From: Methylocella silvestris
GTDB taxonomy: Bacteria; Pseudomonadota; Alphaproteobacteria; Rhizobiales; Beijerinckiaceae
NCBI RefSeq assembly: GCF_002891535.1
Contig: NZ_PDZR01000024.1
Location: 1 to 59,863 of the forward strand
Direction of reading: 5' to 3'
DNA length: 59,863 bases
Numbering within the stretch: position 1 is the stretch's first letter; every line of letters starts with the position of its first letter. Positions 51,844 through 59,863 of the stretch are shown piece after piece. Below the pieces are notes generated by a model. It did no database searches. It saw only the letters and a program-made list of their open reading frames with translations, and was not told where the DNA came from. A program made the position numbers and the translations under genes.

Positions 51844-52397
51844 GCTGGACAGCGGGGCGAGACGCGGACCAACAGATGAGCGAGCCTCTTGGCCAATCGT
51901 CGGCGGGTTTCCCGCGCTGGAAGCCGCTCCTCGTCGCAGGCCTCGCCGGCGCGCTGGTTCTTTTTATCGGCGGCACGATCACTGACATCGGGCCCTGGTA
52001 TCACAGCCTGCGCAAACCGTCCTGGCAACCGCCCGACTGGCTGTTCGGACCGGCCTGGACGGCGATTTTCATTCTCGTCACGCTCGCCGCCGCAAAGGCG
52101 TGGCAGGGCGCGGGCAGCCGCGAAAACCGCCACTGGGTTCTCGGCCTCTTCGCCCTCAACGGCTTCCTCAACATCATGTGGAGCGTGTTCTTTTTCCGGC
52201 TTCAACGTCCGGACTGGGCGCTTCTCGAAGTGGCGCTTCTGTGGCTTTCGATCCTGATGCTGATCGTGTTTTTCTGGCGGCGGACGCGGGCCGCGAGCCT
52301 GTTGCTCACGCCCTATCTGGCCTGGGTCAGTTTCGCAGCGGCGCTTAACCTTGCGGTCGTCATGCTGAACGGCGCCGGCGCCGCGCATGTCTCATAG
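51840..52397 (+). CDS. tspO: TspO/MBR family tetrapyrrole-binding membrane protein
   Basis: A 185-residue protein (or about 173 if translation begins at Met13), with five predicted helices. Signatures are WYHSLRKPSWQPPDWLFGPA, NGFLNIMWSVFFF and LTPYLAWVSFAAALNLAV. In Rhodobacter TspO modulates photosynthesis-gene expression through porphyrin export or sensing. It overlaps bchP by 4 bases. Confidence 0.94.
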   Translation: MSWTAGRDADQQMSEPLGQSSAGFPRWKPLLVAGLAGALVLFIGGTITDIGPWYHSLRKPSWQPPDWLFGPAWTAIFILVTLAAAKAWQGAGSRENRHWVLGLFALNGFLNIMWSVFFFRLQRPDWALLEVALLWLSILMLIVFFWRRTRAASLLLTPYLAWVSFAAALNLAVVMLNGAGAAHVS

Positions 52398-52405
52398 GAC
52401 GCCAT

Positions 52406-52666
52406 ATGGCCGATTTATTTTCGAGCGGGCGCGTCGCCGATCTGATCCTGATCCTGATGGCGGGCGAGGCGGTGTTTTTTCTTCTGTACCGGCGGGCCGG
52501 CGGCGGGGGCTTCCTGTTGAACCTCCTGTCCGGCTTTTGCCTGATCCTCGCCCTGCGCGCCGCCCTGTCCGGCCTGTGGTGGGGCTGGATGGGGCTTTTT
52601 CTGGCCGCGGGCGGCCTTGCCCACGCCGCCGACGTGGCGCGCTGGTGGCGCAGGCGGGAAAACTGA
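52406..52666 (+). CDS. Small conserved membrane protein, 86 aa
   Basis: An 86-residue protein with about three hydrophobic segments (LILILMAGEAVFFLLYRR; LLNLLSGFCLILALRAAL; GWMGLFLAAGGLAHAADVAR). It follows tspO by 8 bases and is probably the last gene of the bchG operon. The whole gene lies opposite the C-terminal extension of bchO. Its membrane-like composition argues that it is the real gene in this overlap. The function is unknown. Confidence 0.75.
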   Translation: MADLFSSGRVADLILILMAGEAVFFLLYRRAGGGGFLLNLLSGFCLILALRAALSGLWWGWMGLFLAAGGLAHAADVARWWRRREN

Positions 52667-53569
52667 AGGAGCTGGCGACGCTGACCCGGCCTCATCCTGT
52701 TCGATCGCCGCCACGATGAGGTCGAACGCTTCTTCCGGACGCTCCTCATGCAGAAGATGACCGCCGCGGCGCAGGATGATCTTGCGCGATCCCGGAACGA
52801 GGCCGGCGGCGGCGTGGGCGTCCCTGACCGGTATCGCGCGATCATCCTCAGTCGCGACAAGCACGAGGTGGGAGTCGAGCCGCGGCAGGTCGCGCCGCAG
52901 GCTTTTGAGATCCCAATGCGCCATCATGCCGAGCGTCGCGCCGACATGGCCGGGATTACGGAACAGACGCGCGTAGAACTCGACGCCGCGCCTGTCGAGA
53001 TGGGCGCCGACGTTTCTGAGCGTGCGCTCCACCGAGCTCCGCTCCGACGCCAGCCACGCGAAAAGCCTTGGCGCGGGAATGAGCGTGTTTTTGAACATCA
53101 TTTTGGCCAGCGGCGAAAACACCCGGCCCGCGAAGCCGTCGAACGGCAGCAGCGCGCCATTGAGGCTGAACAGGAGGCGCGGCTCGATCGCGCGCTCAAC
53201 GCGCATCCGGCACAGGATCGCCGCCCCCGCCGAATGGCCCGCGGCATAGGCTGGGTTCATGTCGAGCGCGGCGACAAGAGACGAGACCGCTTTGGCCATG
53301 CCGTCCGTCGACATGTCGCGCGCGCGCGGCGCCTGCGTGAAGCCATGGCCGGGAAGGTCCGGCGCGACGATCGTAAAACGGCGCGCCAGCAAGGGGGCCA
53401 GATCGCGCCACGAATGCGTCGAGGAGCCCGCGCCATGCAACAGCAGCAGAACAGGGCCATCGCCCATTATTTGCACGTGCCAGCGCAACTCTCCGGCCGT
53501 GACGAAGCGGCTCGTCGCGCGGTTCGGCCAGTCGGCGCCGTCCTTGTCCCAGTCCAGTCGGTCCGACAC
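52415..53569 (-). CDS. bchO: Mg-chelatase-associated alpha/beta hydrolase BchO with run-on C-terminus
   Basis: The fold runs from residue 1 to about 295: HGAGSSTHSWRDLAPLLARR, nucleophile Ser in AAGHSAGAAILCRM and catalytic His in RRGGHLLHEERPEEAFD. BchO is usually about 290 aa and encoded after bchD. Here no stop occurs until 52415. The extra 85-90 residues are Gln/Lys/Pro-rich low complexity and antisense to the 86-aa membrane gene. The natural stop was probably lost, or the tail is tolerated. It is cut off from bchID by an opposite-strand gene, unlike the usual bchIDO operon. Confidence 0.88.
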   Translation of the reverse strand: MSDRLDWDKDGADWPNRATSRFVTAGELRWHVQIMGDGPVLLLLHGAGSSTHSWRDLAPLLARRFTIVAPDLPGHGFTQAPRARDMSTDGMAKAVSSLVAALDMNPAYAAGHSAGAAILCRMRVERAIEPRLLFSLNGALLPFDGFAGRVFSPLAKMMFKNTLIPAPRLFAWLASERSSVERTLRNVGAHLDRRGVEFYARLFRNPGHVGATLGMMAHWDLKSLRRDLPRLDSHLVLVATEDDRAIPVRDAHAAAGLVPGSRKIILRRGGHLLHEERPEEAFDLIVAAIEQDEAGSASPAPSVFPPAPPARHVGGVGKAARGQKKPHPAPPQAGQGGAQGEDQAKAGQEVQQEAPAAGPPVQKKKHRLARHQDQDQIGDAPARK

Positions 53570-53652
53570 CGCGCTTCAGCCTCCCGCATCGCCGCGAGGC
53601 CAGCCTGCATCATCCGCGACCATTCGCCAAATTCCCGCGCCCGACCCGCCGC

Positions 53653-55170
53653 ATGAAGAAGCCGGACGGGATCATCGCCGCCCTTGCGTTCGCGGCCATT
53701 GTGGTCGCCCTGACGCATCTGTTCGGTTTCCGCGCCGACCTTGACGTCGAACGAACCAGCGTCGCCGGGACGCCGGTGACGATCTTTCGCAAGGCGGACG
53801 ACGGCCCGGCCCCGGCCGTTGTCATCGCGCATGGATTTTCCGGCTCGCAGCAGCTGATGCAGCCCTTCGCCGAAACCCTGGCGCAGAATGGCTATGTCGC
53901 CGTCACCTTCGATTTTCTCGGACACGGCCGCAACCCCGCCGCCCTGCCCGGCGGCCTCACGGACCAGGAGGCGAGCCTGCGCGCGCTGCTCGCCGAGCTC
54001 GGCGCGGTCGCCGATTTTGCGCGCAGGCTGCCCGCCAGCGACGGCCGCCTCGCCGTGCTCGGCCACTCCATGGCGGCCGATATCGTCGTGCGCTACGCCA
54101 ATGAAAATCCGGCTGTGGCGGCGACAGTCGCGGTGTCGATGTTCTCGCCGGAGGCCTCGGCGCGCTCGCGCAATCTTCTCGTCATTACCGGGGCGCTTGA
54201 GCCGGGGGTGCTGAAAGAGGAAGCCCTGCGCGTCGCGCGCGACGTGGCGCCCGGCGCCGCCAAAGAGCGCGTGACCTATGGCGATTTCGCGGACGGGTCA
54301 GCGCGGCGGATCGCCTTCGCGCACGGGGTCGAACATATCGGCGTGCTCTACAGCGCCGAGAGTATGACCGAGGCGCTCTCGTGGCTGAACGCGGCCTTCG
54401 CGCGCCATGGCTCCGGCTTCATCGAGGCGCGCGGCGCCTGGCTCGGCCTGCTGTTTCTCGGTCTCGTCCTGCTCGCCCGCCCTTTAACGCGCCTCCTGCC
54501 GCAGGTCGCGACATCGCCGGTCGGGCGCGGCTTGCGTGGCCGCGCCTTTGCCCTTGCCGCCCTCGCGCCGGCCGCGCTGACGCCGCTCATTCTCTGGAAA
54601 GCGCCGACAGCATTCCTGCCGCTTCTGCTCGGCGACTATCTTTTATTGCATTTCGGGCTTTACGGCCTCCTGACAGCCGGCGCGCTAGCGCTGGCGCCGG
54701 CGAAAAAGCCCTCTGGCGGCGTGATCGTCTCCAAGGCGCGGCTGGCGCTCGCCGCCGCGCTCGTCGCCGCTTACGCCTGCGGCGCGATCGGCCTCGCGTT
54801 CGATCGTTTCGTCACGGCGTTTTTTCCGCTTGGCGGCCGCGCCCCTCTGGCGCTCGCGCTCGCCTGCGGCACGCTGCCGTTTTTCATCGCCGACGAATAT
54901 TTGACTCGCGGCCCGGCGGCGCCACGCTTCGCGTATGCGCTGACCAAAATCTGCTTTCTCATCTCCCTCGCGCTGGCGATCGCGCTCAATCCGGCAAGGC
55001 TCTTTTTTCTCATCATCATCGCGCCGGTGATTTTGATTTTCTTTGTCATCTACGGGTTGATCAGCGGCTGGACTTATCGGCAGACCAATCATCCGCTGCC
55101 CGGCGCGCTGGCGCTGGCGGCGGCCTTCGCCATGGCCATCGCCGCCGTCTTTCCCGTCGTCAGCCCGTGA
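53653..55170 (+). CDS. Alpha/beta hydrolase fused to a polytopic membrane domain
   Basis: A 505-residue protein. An N-terminal membrane anchor (about 7-23) is followed by a hydrolase domain (about 40-250) with AHGFSGSQQLMQPFAE, a Ser elbow AVLGHSMAADIVVRYA and a late His in FAHGVEHIGVLY. The C-terminal half has about seven to eight membrane helices. It lies between bchO and bchD on the other strand and overlaps the bchD stop by 11 bases. I know no PGC role for it; it may be an intruder in the bchIDO unit. Confidence 0.82.
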   Translation: MKKPDGIIAALAFAAIVVALTHLFGFRADLDVERTSVAGTPVTIFRKADDGPAPAVVIAHGFSGSQQLMQPFAETLAQNGYVAVTFDFLGHGRNPAALPGGLTDQEASLRALLAELGAVADFARRLPASDGRLAVLGHSMAADIVVRYANENPAVAATVAVSMFSPEASARSRNLLVITGALEPGVLKEEALRVARDVAPGAAKERVTYGDFADGSARRIAFAHGVEHIGVLYSAESMTEALSWLNAAFARHGSGFIEARGAWLGLLFLGLVLLARPLTRLLPQVATSPVGRGLRGRAFALAALAPAALTPLILWKAPTAFLPLLLGDYLLLHFGLYGLLTAGALALAPAKKPSGGVIVSKARLALAAALVAAYACGAIGLAFDRFVTAFFPLGGRAPLALALACGTLPFFIADEYLTRGPAAPRFAYALTKICFLISLALAIALNPARLFFLIIIAPVILIFFVIYGLISGWTYRQTNHPLPGALALAAAFAMAIAAVFPVVSP

Positions 55171-56926
55171 GCCGCGCAAGCGGCGGGCGGCGCACCGCCC
55201 GTGCAAGCGCCGACGCGTCGGCGAACGGTAGCGGCAGATAGCGCGCGTTCATTTCCGCCGCGAGCCGCTCGGCGTCCGGCTGGGGCCGCGGCGAAATATC
55301 GATCAACGCCGCCTCGAGGCCGGCCGCGCGGGCGAGCCGTGCGGCGTCGAGCGCGTCTTCCTTTGCCCGTTTTCGTCCGGCCGCCTTGCCGCCGGCTGAA
55401 ATATTCGCGGCGCCGTCGGTCATCAGGACGATGAAGGGCGAACGGCCCTTGCGCTTTTCGGCCTCCGCAAGGCGCACGGCGGCGGCGATGCCATCGGCCA
55501 GCGGCGTCGCGCCGCCGCCCGGCATGTCTGCAAGGCTACGCTTGGCGCGGAGCAGCGAGCGCGTCGGCGGCAGCAGCAACTCCGCGCTTTCGCCGCGAAA
55601 CGCCAGCAGCGCCACTTCATCGCGGCGCACATAGCATTCGGCGAGAAGCAGCTCGACGGCGCCCTTGGCTTCCGCCAGCCGGTTCAGCGCCGACGAACCC
55701 GACGCGTCGACCGCGAAGATAGTCACGGTCTGTGCGCGCTGTTTGACGCGCGTGACGCGAAAATCCTGACGCTCGATCGGCAGGCGCCCCTCGCCTCCGG
55801 CGCCCGCGCCGCCGCGGAGCAGGCGCCAGGGCGCGGCGGCGCGCAGCGTCTCGATGACGTTGAGCCGCTGTCCGTCTTTCGGCGCGCCCTCGACGACGTC
55901 GGCGGGGCGGCCGCGCAGGCCCGCTCGTTTGAAGCCGCCGGATTTGCCGCCAGAGCCGCGCGCGCCGCTGGAGGCGCGCTGCAGGCGCTCCATCATGCCG
56001 GGCGGAACGGCGGCGCGAGCCGCCTCGACGACGAGGTCTTCGGCCGATGGATCGACACTCTCGCCGTCGCTATCGGGCGGCGCATCGCTGTCGCCGTCGT
56101 CCTGGTCCGGCGCCTGCGGCGGATCGCCGGCGGCGGGCGAGGTTTGCGCGCGCGGCGCAAGCACCAGAGCGGCGGCACAGGCCGCGTCCGCGGTCGAAAC
56201 CTGTGTCCGGCCGCCGAGCGCCGCCGCCGCCCTGGCCGATTGCGCGGCAAGCAGCAGGGCGCGCAGCGATTCAACGCCGAGGGCCATCGCCGCGGCGTTG
56301 AGATGCGCGATCATCGCCGCATCGATATCGACGGCGCCCAAGCGCGCCCGCGCCGCCGCGATGTCCGCCGCGGTCCAGGGCAACTCGATGAAGTCGCGCA
56401 GCGCTAGCTCCGAAAGGTCGACGAGAAAGCCGAGGCGGTCGGTCAGCGCGGCAGGCGCGCGCTCATCGTCAGAGGCGCCTTCATCGAGCGCGACGACGCC
56501 GAACCGCGCGGGCGCCTTCAGCGCCAGGCCATCGCGCTCGATGCTCACTTCCGCCGTGTCGAGCGTCGCGGCGATGCGCGCAGCCGCGGCGGGTTCAAGG
56601 CGCTCGGCCATGGCGAGCAGGATGATTCCGCCGTCGCTTTCGGCAAGCAGGCCGCGCTCGGCGACGGGACGGCCGAGACGCAGAGTTTCGGTGAGATCAA
56701 GGCCGCCGAGAAGGCGGCTGTCCGGAACGCCGATCGGAACGCGGCGTAGCGGCGTTGCTTCTGGAAGCAGGCGGGTCAGCCAGGACAAAAACGCCTCCCG
56801 CGCGGGCCCGCTCCTGGCGCGAAGCACGATCCCTCGCAGTCCAGCCGGATCGATTGCGAACAGCGCCCCGGCCAGCAAGGGGTCGCGCCATGTGTCGCCG
56901 CCGCCGCAGGCGCCAGTCTCGCTCAC
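55160..56926 (-). CDS. bchD: Magnesium chelatase D subunit
   Basis: A 588-residue protein: an AAA+-like N-terminal domain without a good Walker A (VPIGVPDSRLLGGLDLTETL), an acidic Asp/Pro-rich linker (about 275-310) and a C-terminal vWA integrin-I domain with MIDAS FAVDASGSSALNRLAEAKGA. It forms a hexameric complex with BchI. It overlaps bchI by 4 bases. Confidence 0.95.
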   Translation of the reverse strand: MSETGACGGGDTWRDPLLAGALFAIDPAGLRGIVLRARSGPAREAFLSWLTRLLPEATPLRRVPIGVPDSRLLGGLDLTETLRLGRPVAERGLLAESDGGIILLAMAERLEPAAAARIAATLDTAEVSIERDGLALKAPARFGVVALDEGASDDERAPAALTDRLGFLVDLSELALRDFIELPWTAADIAAARARLGAVDIDAAMIAHLNAAAMALGVESLRALLLAAQSARAAAALGGRTQVSTADAACAAALVLAPRAQTSPAAGDPPQAPDQDDGDSDAPPDSDGESVDPSAEDLVVEAARAAVPPGMMERLQRASSGARGSGGKSGGFKRAGLRGRPADVVEGAPKDGQRLNVIETLRAAAPWRLLRGGAGAGGEGRLPIERQDFRVTRVKQRAQTVTIFAVDASGSSALNRLAEAKGAVELLLAECYVRRDEVALLAFRGESAELLLPPTRSLLRAKRSLADMPGGGATPLADGIAAAVRLAEAEKRKGRSPFIVLMTDGAANISAGGKAAGRKRAKEDALDAARLARAAGLEAALIDISPRPQPDAERLAAEMNARYLPLPFADASALARAVRRPPLARLTG

Positions 56927-57948
56927 GCCGCCGCCGGAAGTTCGCTCATCGCCCGCTCGACGCGCCGCGTCGAGCCGGATTCGTCCAGCGGATTGCGCCG
57001 TAGCCGGTGCCGCAGGGCGGCGGGCGCGATCTGGCGCAGATGTTTTTCCGCGACGCTCAACGAGCCTTCAAGCGCGGCGATGGCGCGAGCGGCGCGGATC
57101 AGCGTCAGCTCGCCGCGCAGCCCGTCGGCGCCGAGCCGCATGCACAGCCGCGCCGCCCATTCGATCGCGGCGTCGGGCGCCTCGACGGCGGCGAGCCGCT
57201 TGCGCGCGCCGATGATTTTCGCGCGCAGGCGCCGTTCTTCCTTGCGCCAGAGCGCCGCGAAACCTTCGCGGTCGCGGTCGAAGGCCTCGCGCCGGCGCAC
57301 CGCCTCAACGCGCGATTTGACGTCGGATGGCGTTTTCACCTCAACCATGAGGCCGAAGCGGTCGAGCAGCTGCGGCCGCAACTCGCCCTCTTCCGGATTG
57401 CCGCTGCCGATCAGCACGAAACGAGCGGGATGGCGCAGGCTGAGGCCCTCGCGCTCGACGAGATTTTCGCCGGAGGCGGCGACGTCGATCAGGAGATCGA
57501 CGAGGTGGTCCTCGAGCAGATTGACTTCGTCGATATAGAGAAAGCCGCGATGGGCGCGACAGATAAGCCCCGGCTCGAAGGATTTTTGTCCGAGCGTCAG
57601 CGCCTTTTCGAGATCGAGCGCCCCGACGAGCCGGTCCTGCGTCGCGCCGAGCGGCAGATCTACCACCGGCGTCGGCGAAAGCCGGGTCTTCAGGCCGCCG
57701 GCCGCCTTGCGGGCGCGGCAGGCTGGGCAAAGCTCGGCGCCGGATGGATCGCAGCCGTAGCGGCATCCCTCGACGGTGCGGATCGGCGGCAGCAGCGCCG
57801 CCAGCGCGCGGACCGCGGTCGATTTGCCGGCGCCACGATCGCCGAAGACGAGCACGCCGCCAATGGTCGGGTCGACCGCGGCACAGACGATGGCAAGTTT
57901 TAATTCTTCCTGCCCGACGATCGCCGTGAAGGGGAAGGCAGTCGGCAT
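56923..57948 (-). CDS. bchI: Magnesium chelatase I subunit (AAA+ ATPase)
   Basis: A 341-residue ATPase. ATG 57948 is chosen for its GGAGG with 5-base spacing; longer starts at 57960 or 58011 would run into the operator. Walker A is VLVFGDRGAGKSTAVRALA and Walker B is GFLYIDEVNLLEDHLVD. It powers Mg insertion into protoporphyrin IX with BchD and BchH. It is divergent from crtB. Confidence 0.96.
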   Translation of the reverse strand: MPTAFPFTAIVGQEELKLAIVCAAVDPTIGGVLVFGDRGAGKSTAVRALAALLPPIRTVEGCRYGCDPSGAELCPACRARKAAGGLKTRLSPTPVVDLPLGATQDRLVGALDLEKALTLGQKSFEPGLICRAHRGFLYIDEVNLLEDHLVDLLIDVAASGENLVEREGLSLRHPARFVLIGSGNPEEGELRPQLLDRFGLMVEVKTPSDVKSRVEAVRRREAFDRDREGFAALWRKEERRLRAKIIGARKRLAAVEAPDAAIEWAARLCMRLGADGLRGELTLIRAARAIAALEGSLSVAEKHLRQIAPAALRHRLRRNPLDESGSTRRVERAMSELPAAA

Positions 57949-58002
57949 TGGCGCCTCCATTGGCCTCGATCGCCGCTGCTGCGCCGATGGGAATGCATTT
58001 GC

Positions 58003-58046
58003 TGTAACCAAAAATGTACGTTACCATATGTCAATATAAATGTACA
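58003..58046. promoter_or_regulatory. Tandem PpsR/CrtJ operator, bchI-crtB
   Basis: Box 1 is TGT-N12-ACG (58003-58020, one mismatch) and box 2 is TGT-N12-ACA (58029-58046, exact). Starts are 26 bases apart, as at crtE and bchC. The operator lies in the divergent gap and could control both directions. The -35 position toward crtB is weak (TGTACG) and the -10 is TAAATG. Confidence 0.8.
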
Positions 58047-58076
58047 CCGCCGCAAACTGTTTGGGGGAGAGTTTCG

Positions 58077-59144
58077 ATGGCATTCGGGCTTGAGGCTGTG
58101 ACCGCCACGCATGAAATCGCGACCCTGCCGGGCGGCCAGACCGCGTTTCCCCCGGAGGCCGCGCGCCGCGAGCCCGCCGATGCGCCGGACGAAATTGTCC
58201 TCCTGGCGCGCGAGCAACTGAAAAAGGGGTCCACGAGCTTCTTTAAAGCCGCCCGCCTGTTTCCCAAGAGCCAGAAGGCGAGCGCATTCTTGCTCTACGC
58301 CTGGTGCCGCCATTGCGACGACGAGATCGACGGCCAAATCCTTGGAGCCGCGCCAGACATGACGCGACCACCCTGCCAACGAAGCCTTGAGGCGCGCGAG
58401 CGCACGCTCGCGACATTGCGTGAAAAAACCGTCGCCGCGCTCGCTGGACAGGCCGACGAGCCGGTCTTCGTCGGATTGCAGCGCGTCGTCGCTTCTCATC
58501 AAATTCCTCACCGCTACCCGCTCGACCTTATCGAGGGCATGGCGATGGATGTGCGCGGACGAAGCTACGCCTGCCTCGAGGATACGTTGAGCTATTCCTA
58601 TTACGTCGCTGGCGTCGTCGGCGTGATGATGGCGACAATCATGGGCGTTCGCGACCGCGCGACGCTTGAGCGCGCGTCGGACCTTGGAATCGCCTTTCAG
58701 CTCACCAATATCGTCCGCGATGTCGTCGCCGACGCTGCGCTGGGCCGTTTTTATTTGCCGCAAAACTGGCTCGACGAGGTGGGCATTCTTCCTTGCGAAA
58801 TCGGTGAAAGACGTCATCGCGAGAAGGTGTTCCGTATTTCGGCGCGGCTCCTCGATGTCGCCGACGACTATTACAGATCCGCGTTGATCGGCATCGGGCG
58901 CCTCCCGTTTCGTTCGGCCTGGGCGATTGCTTCCGCCCGGCGGATCTATCGCGGGATTGGACAGGCGGCGCGCGCAAGCGGGGCCGCCGCCTGGGACCGT
59001 CGCGCGCGCGCCGGAACAATCACTCAGGCTTCGGGGATTGCGCTCGGCGCGGTGGAGGCCGCGGTCCTCGTCTCCCTTCGCGGCCGCAGCGAGCGAAAGC
59101 CGCGGCTCGGCCTCTGGACGCCTTCTCATCTGTGGACAAGTTGA
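58077..59144 (+). CDS. crtB: Phytoene synthase
   Basis: A 355-residue squalene/phytoene synthase. ATG 58077 is preceded by GGGGGAGAG. The two aspartate motifs are WCRHCDDEIDGQ and NIVRDVVADAALGRFYLP. It condenses two GGPP to phytoene. It stands at the far right of the PGC, separated from crtI by over 42 kb, although crtI and crtB are usually adjacent in related bacteria. Confidence 0.95.
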   Translation: MAFGLEAVTATHEIATLPGGQTAFPPEAARREPADAPDEIVLLAREQLKKGSTSFFKAARLFPKSQKASAFLLYAWCRHCDDEIDGQILGAAPDMTRPPCQRSLEARERTLATLREKTVAALAGQADEPVFVGLQRVVASHQIPHRYPLDLIEGMAMDVRGRSYACLEDTLSYSYYVAGVVGVMMATIMGVRDRATLERASDLGIAFQLTNIVRDVVADAALGRFYLPQNWLDEVGILPCEIGERRHREKVFRISARLLDVADDYYRSALIGIGRLPFRSAWAIASARRIYRGIGQAARASGAAAWDRRARAGTITQASGIALGAVEAAVLVSLRGRSERKPRLGLWTPSHLWTS

Positions 59145-59416
59145 ACCGAAATCCCCAGGCTCTCGTAAGCCTCTCGGTTTGCCACCACGATCGCCTTTCC
59201 GAATCCATGAATTCATGGTGATCGCCTTGCCGCGATCTGAACTGCGGAACGAGTGCCGACCTCACAAATGAGTGGACTCGCGCGGCGAAGAGAGCGTCAC
59301 TGTCGACAACGACGCAGGCCTTGGCCTGGCTGATCCTACCCCGCTGGCGATGCAGCCATGGCGGGGTTGCGGTGGTGACGGCGCGAGCCGTCCCAACGCA
59401 AGAAGGATCCTCGAAC

Positions 59417-59805
59417 ATGTCGCTCAGCAAACCCAAGCCCAAAATCGCTTCGCCGAAAGCCCGTCGGGCCGCCGCGGCCTCCCCCATCGCTCCTGTTGAC
59501 GCCAAGGTCGAGGCAGAATCCGCGGCCAAGGTCTCGCCCAGTCTAAAGCCTGCGCCGCGCGCGGGCACAAAGCAGGATGCGGTGATCGCAATGCTCAGGC
59601 GGCCTCAGGGCGCGACGATTTCCGCCATCATGACGGCAACAGGCTGGCAGCAGCATTCGGTTCGCGGCTTCCTTGCGGCCGTGGTGCGCAAGAAACTCGG
59701 CCTGACGTTGGCGTCGGACAAACGGGGGACGCGCGAGTCTACCGTCTCCCGACGGAAGACAGCGGGCCGCCCGCCAAGGAAAAGGCGCGCCGGAAGGCGG
59801 CGTGA
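59417..59805 (+). pseudogene. DUF3489 family protein, frameshifted
   Basis: ATG 59417 opens a basic, Ala-rich N-terminus followed by the DUF3489 core GTKQDAVIAMLRRPQGATIS and TGWQQHSVRGFLAAVVRKKL. After LASDKRG the frame turns Arg-rich, while the next frame gives DARVYRLPTEDSGPPAKEKA and stops at TGA 59803-59805. One missing G in the run of five G's near 59730 would restore the gene. The family is small, DNA-binding-like and common beside DUF2924/recombinase genes. It could be a true mutation or a sequencing indel. Confidence 0.7.
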
Positions 59806-59807
59806 CG

Positions 59808-59863
59808 ATGTCTTCGGTCTCTTTCGATCGCGCCGCGTTGAATGCCGAGGCCGAGCGCTTTCG
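59808..59863 (+). CDS. Start of a downstream gene, cut by window edge
   Basis: ATG 59808 follows the DUF3489 stop by 2 bases and reads MSSVSFDRAALNAEAERF before the edge. A DUF2924-type protein often follows DUF3489 in Rhizobiales, but 18 residues are too few to confirm this. Confidence 0.35.
   Translation, partial: MSSVSFDRAALNAEAERF

Noticed and set aside
59020-59568. 182-codon leftward frame at the right end of crtB
   Set aside because: Opposite crtB and the DUF3489 gene, with antisense-like composition and no motif.

Overview
The window is a high-GC alphaproteobacterial locus, most likely from the Hyphomicrobiales (Rhizobiales; a Beijerinckiaceae/Bradyrhizobium-like relative is my best guess). 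It carries an almost complete photosynthesis gene cluster (PGC) for bacteriochlorophyll a, spirilloxanthin-series carotenoids, an LH1 antenna and a type-II reaction centre. The only ring-E cyclase present is the oxygen-dependent AcsF. No bchE, bchJ/bciA, pufX, crtA or LH2 (pucBA) gene is present in the window. This suits an aerobic or facultative phototroph.

Layout. (1) 1-4.2 kb is accessory DNA: the tail of a phage terminase, an unknown two-gene operon, a decayed IS3-family element with both terminal inverted repeats, and small hypotheticals. (2) 4.4-8.7 kb is a leftward light-sensing operon: a small AerR-like protein without a B12-binding half, a biliverdin-producing heme oxygenase, a bacteriophytochrome kinase and a NarL-type response regulator. 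(3) 8.9-14.5 kb is a membrane-lipid cluster (FAD oxidoreductase, DUF1365, Cfa-like methyltransferase, alpha/beta hydrolase, DUF1295, DUF2177). It resembles the singlet-oxygen/furan-fatty-acid gene sets of Rhodobacter and has ECF-sigma-like promoters in its divergent centre. (4) crtI stands alone at 14.7 kb. (5) 31.7 to 16.2 kb, leftward, is the bchFNBHLM-lhaA-puhABC-orf-acsF-puhE-hemA operon. (6) 32.1-34.7 kb, rightward, holds the regulators aerR/ppaA and ppsR/crtJ plus a small membrane protein. (7) crtD-crtC run leftward. (8) 37.2-48.2 kb, rightward, is the crtEF-bchCXYZ-(mini-ORF)-pufQ-pufBALMC superoperon. (9) 48.3-52.7 kb is bchG-bch2-bchP-tspO-orf. (10) bchO runs leftward, a membrane alpha/beta hydrolase rightward, and bchI-bchD leftward. 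(11) crtB runs rightward at 58.1 kb. (12) The right edge has a frameshifted DUF3489 gene of a type often found in mobile or integrated regions.

How it works together. HemA makes 5-aminolevulinate. BchIDH, BchM, AcsF, BchLNB, BchF, BchXYZ, BchC, BchG and BchP build bacteriochlorophyll a. CrtE, CrtB, CrtI, CrtC, CrtD and CrtF build carotenoids. Puf and Puh proteins form the RC-LH1 complex, and LhaA, Bch2, PuhB, PuhC and PuhE assist assembly. PpsR with its B12-binding antagonist AerR probably represses through TGT-N12-ACA boxes, which I find in pairs upstream of crtE/crtD, bchC, crtB/bchI and (in degenerate form) bchF. Three of these pairs share exactly the same 26-bp start-to-start geometry. 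The phytochrome operon probably adds red/far-red input.

Least conventional points: the AerR-like cap-domain paralogue beside bphO/bphP, a PpsR lacking the HTH redox cysteine, a translationally coupled mini-ORF whose end forms the pufQ Shine-Dalgarno, bchO running antisense through a neighbouring gene, and the ambiguous, deeply overlapping start of crtC.
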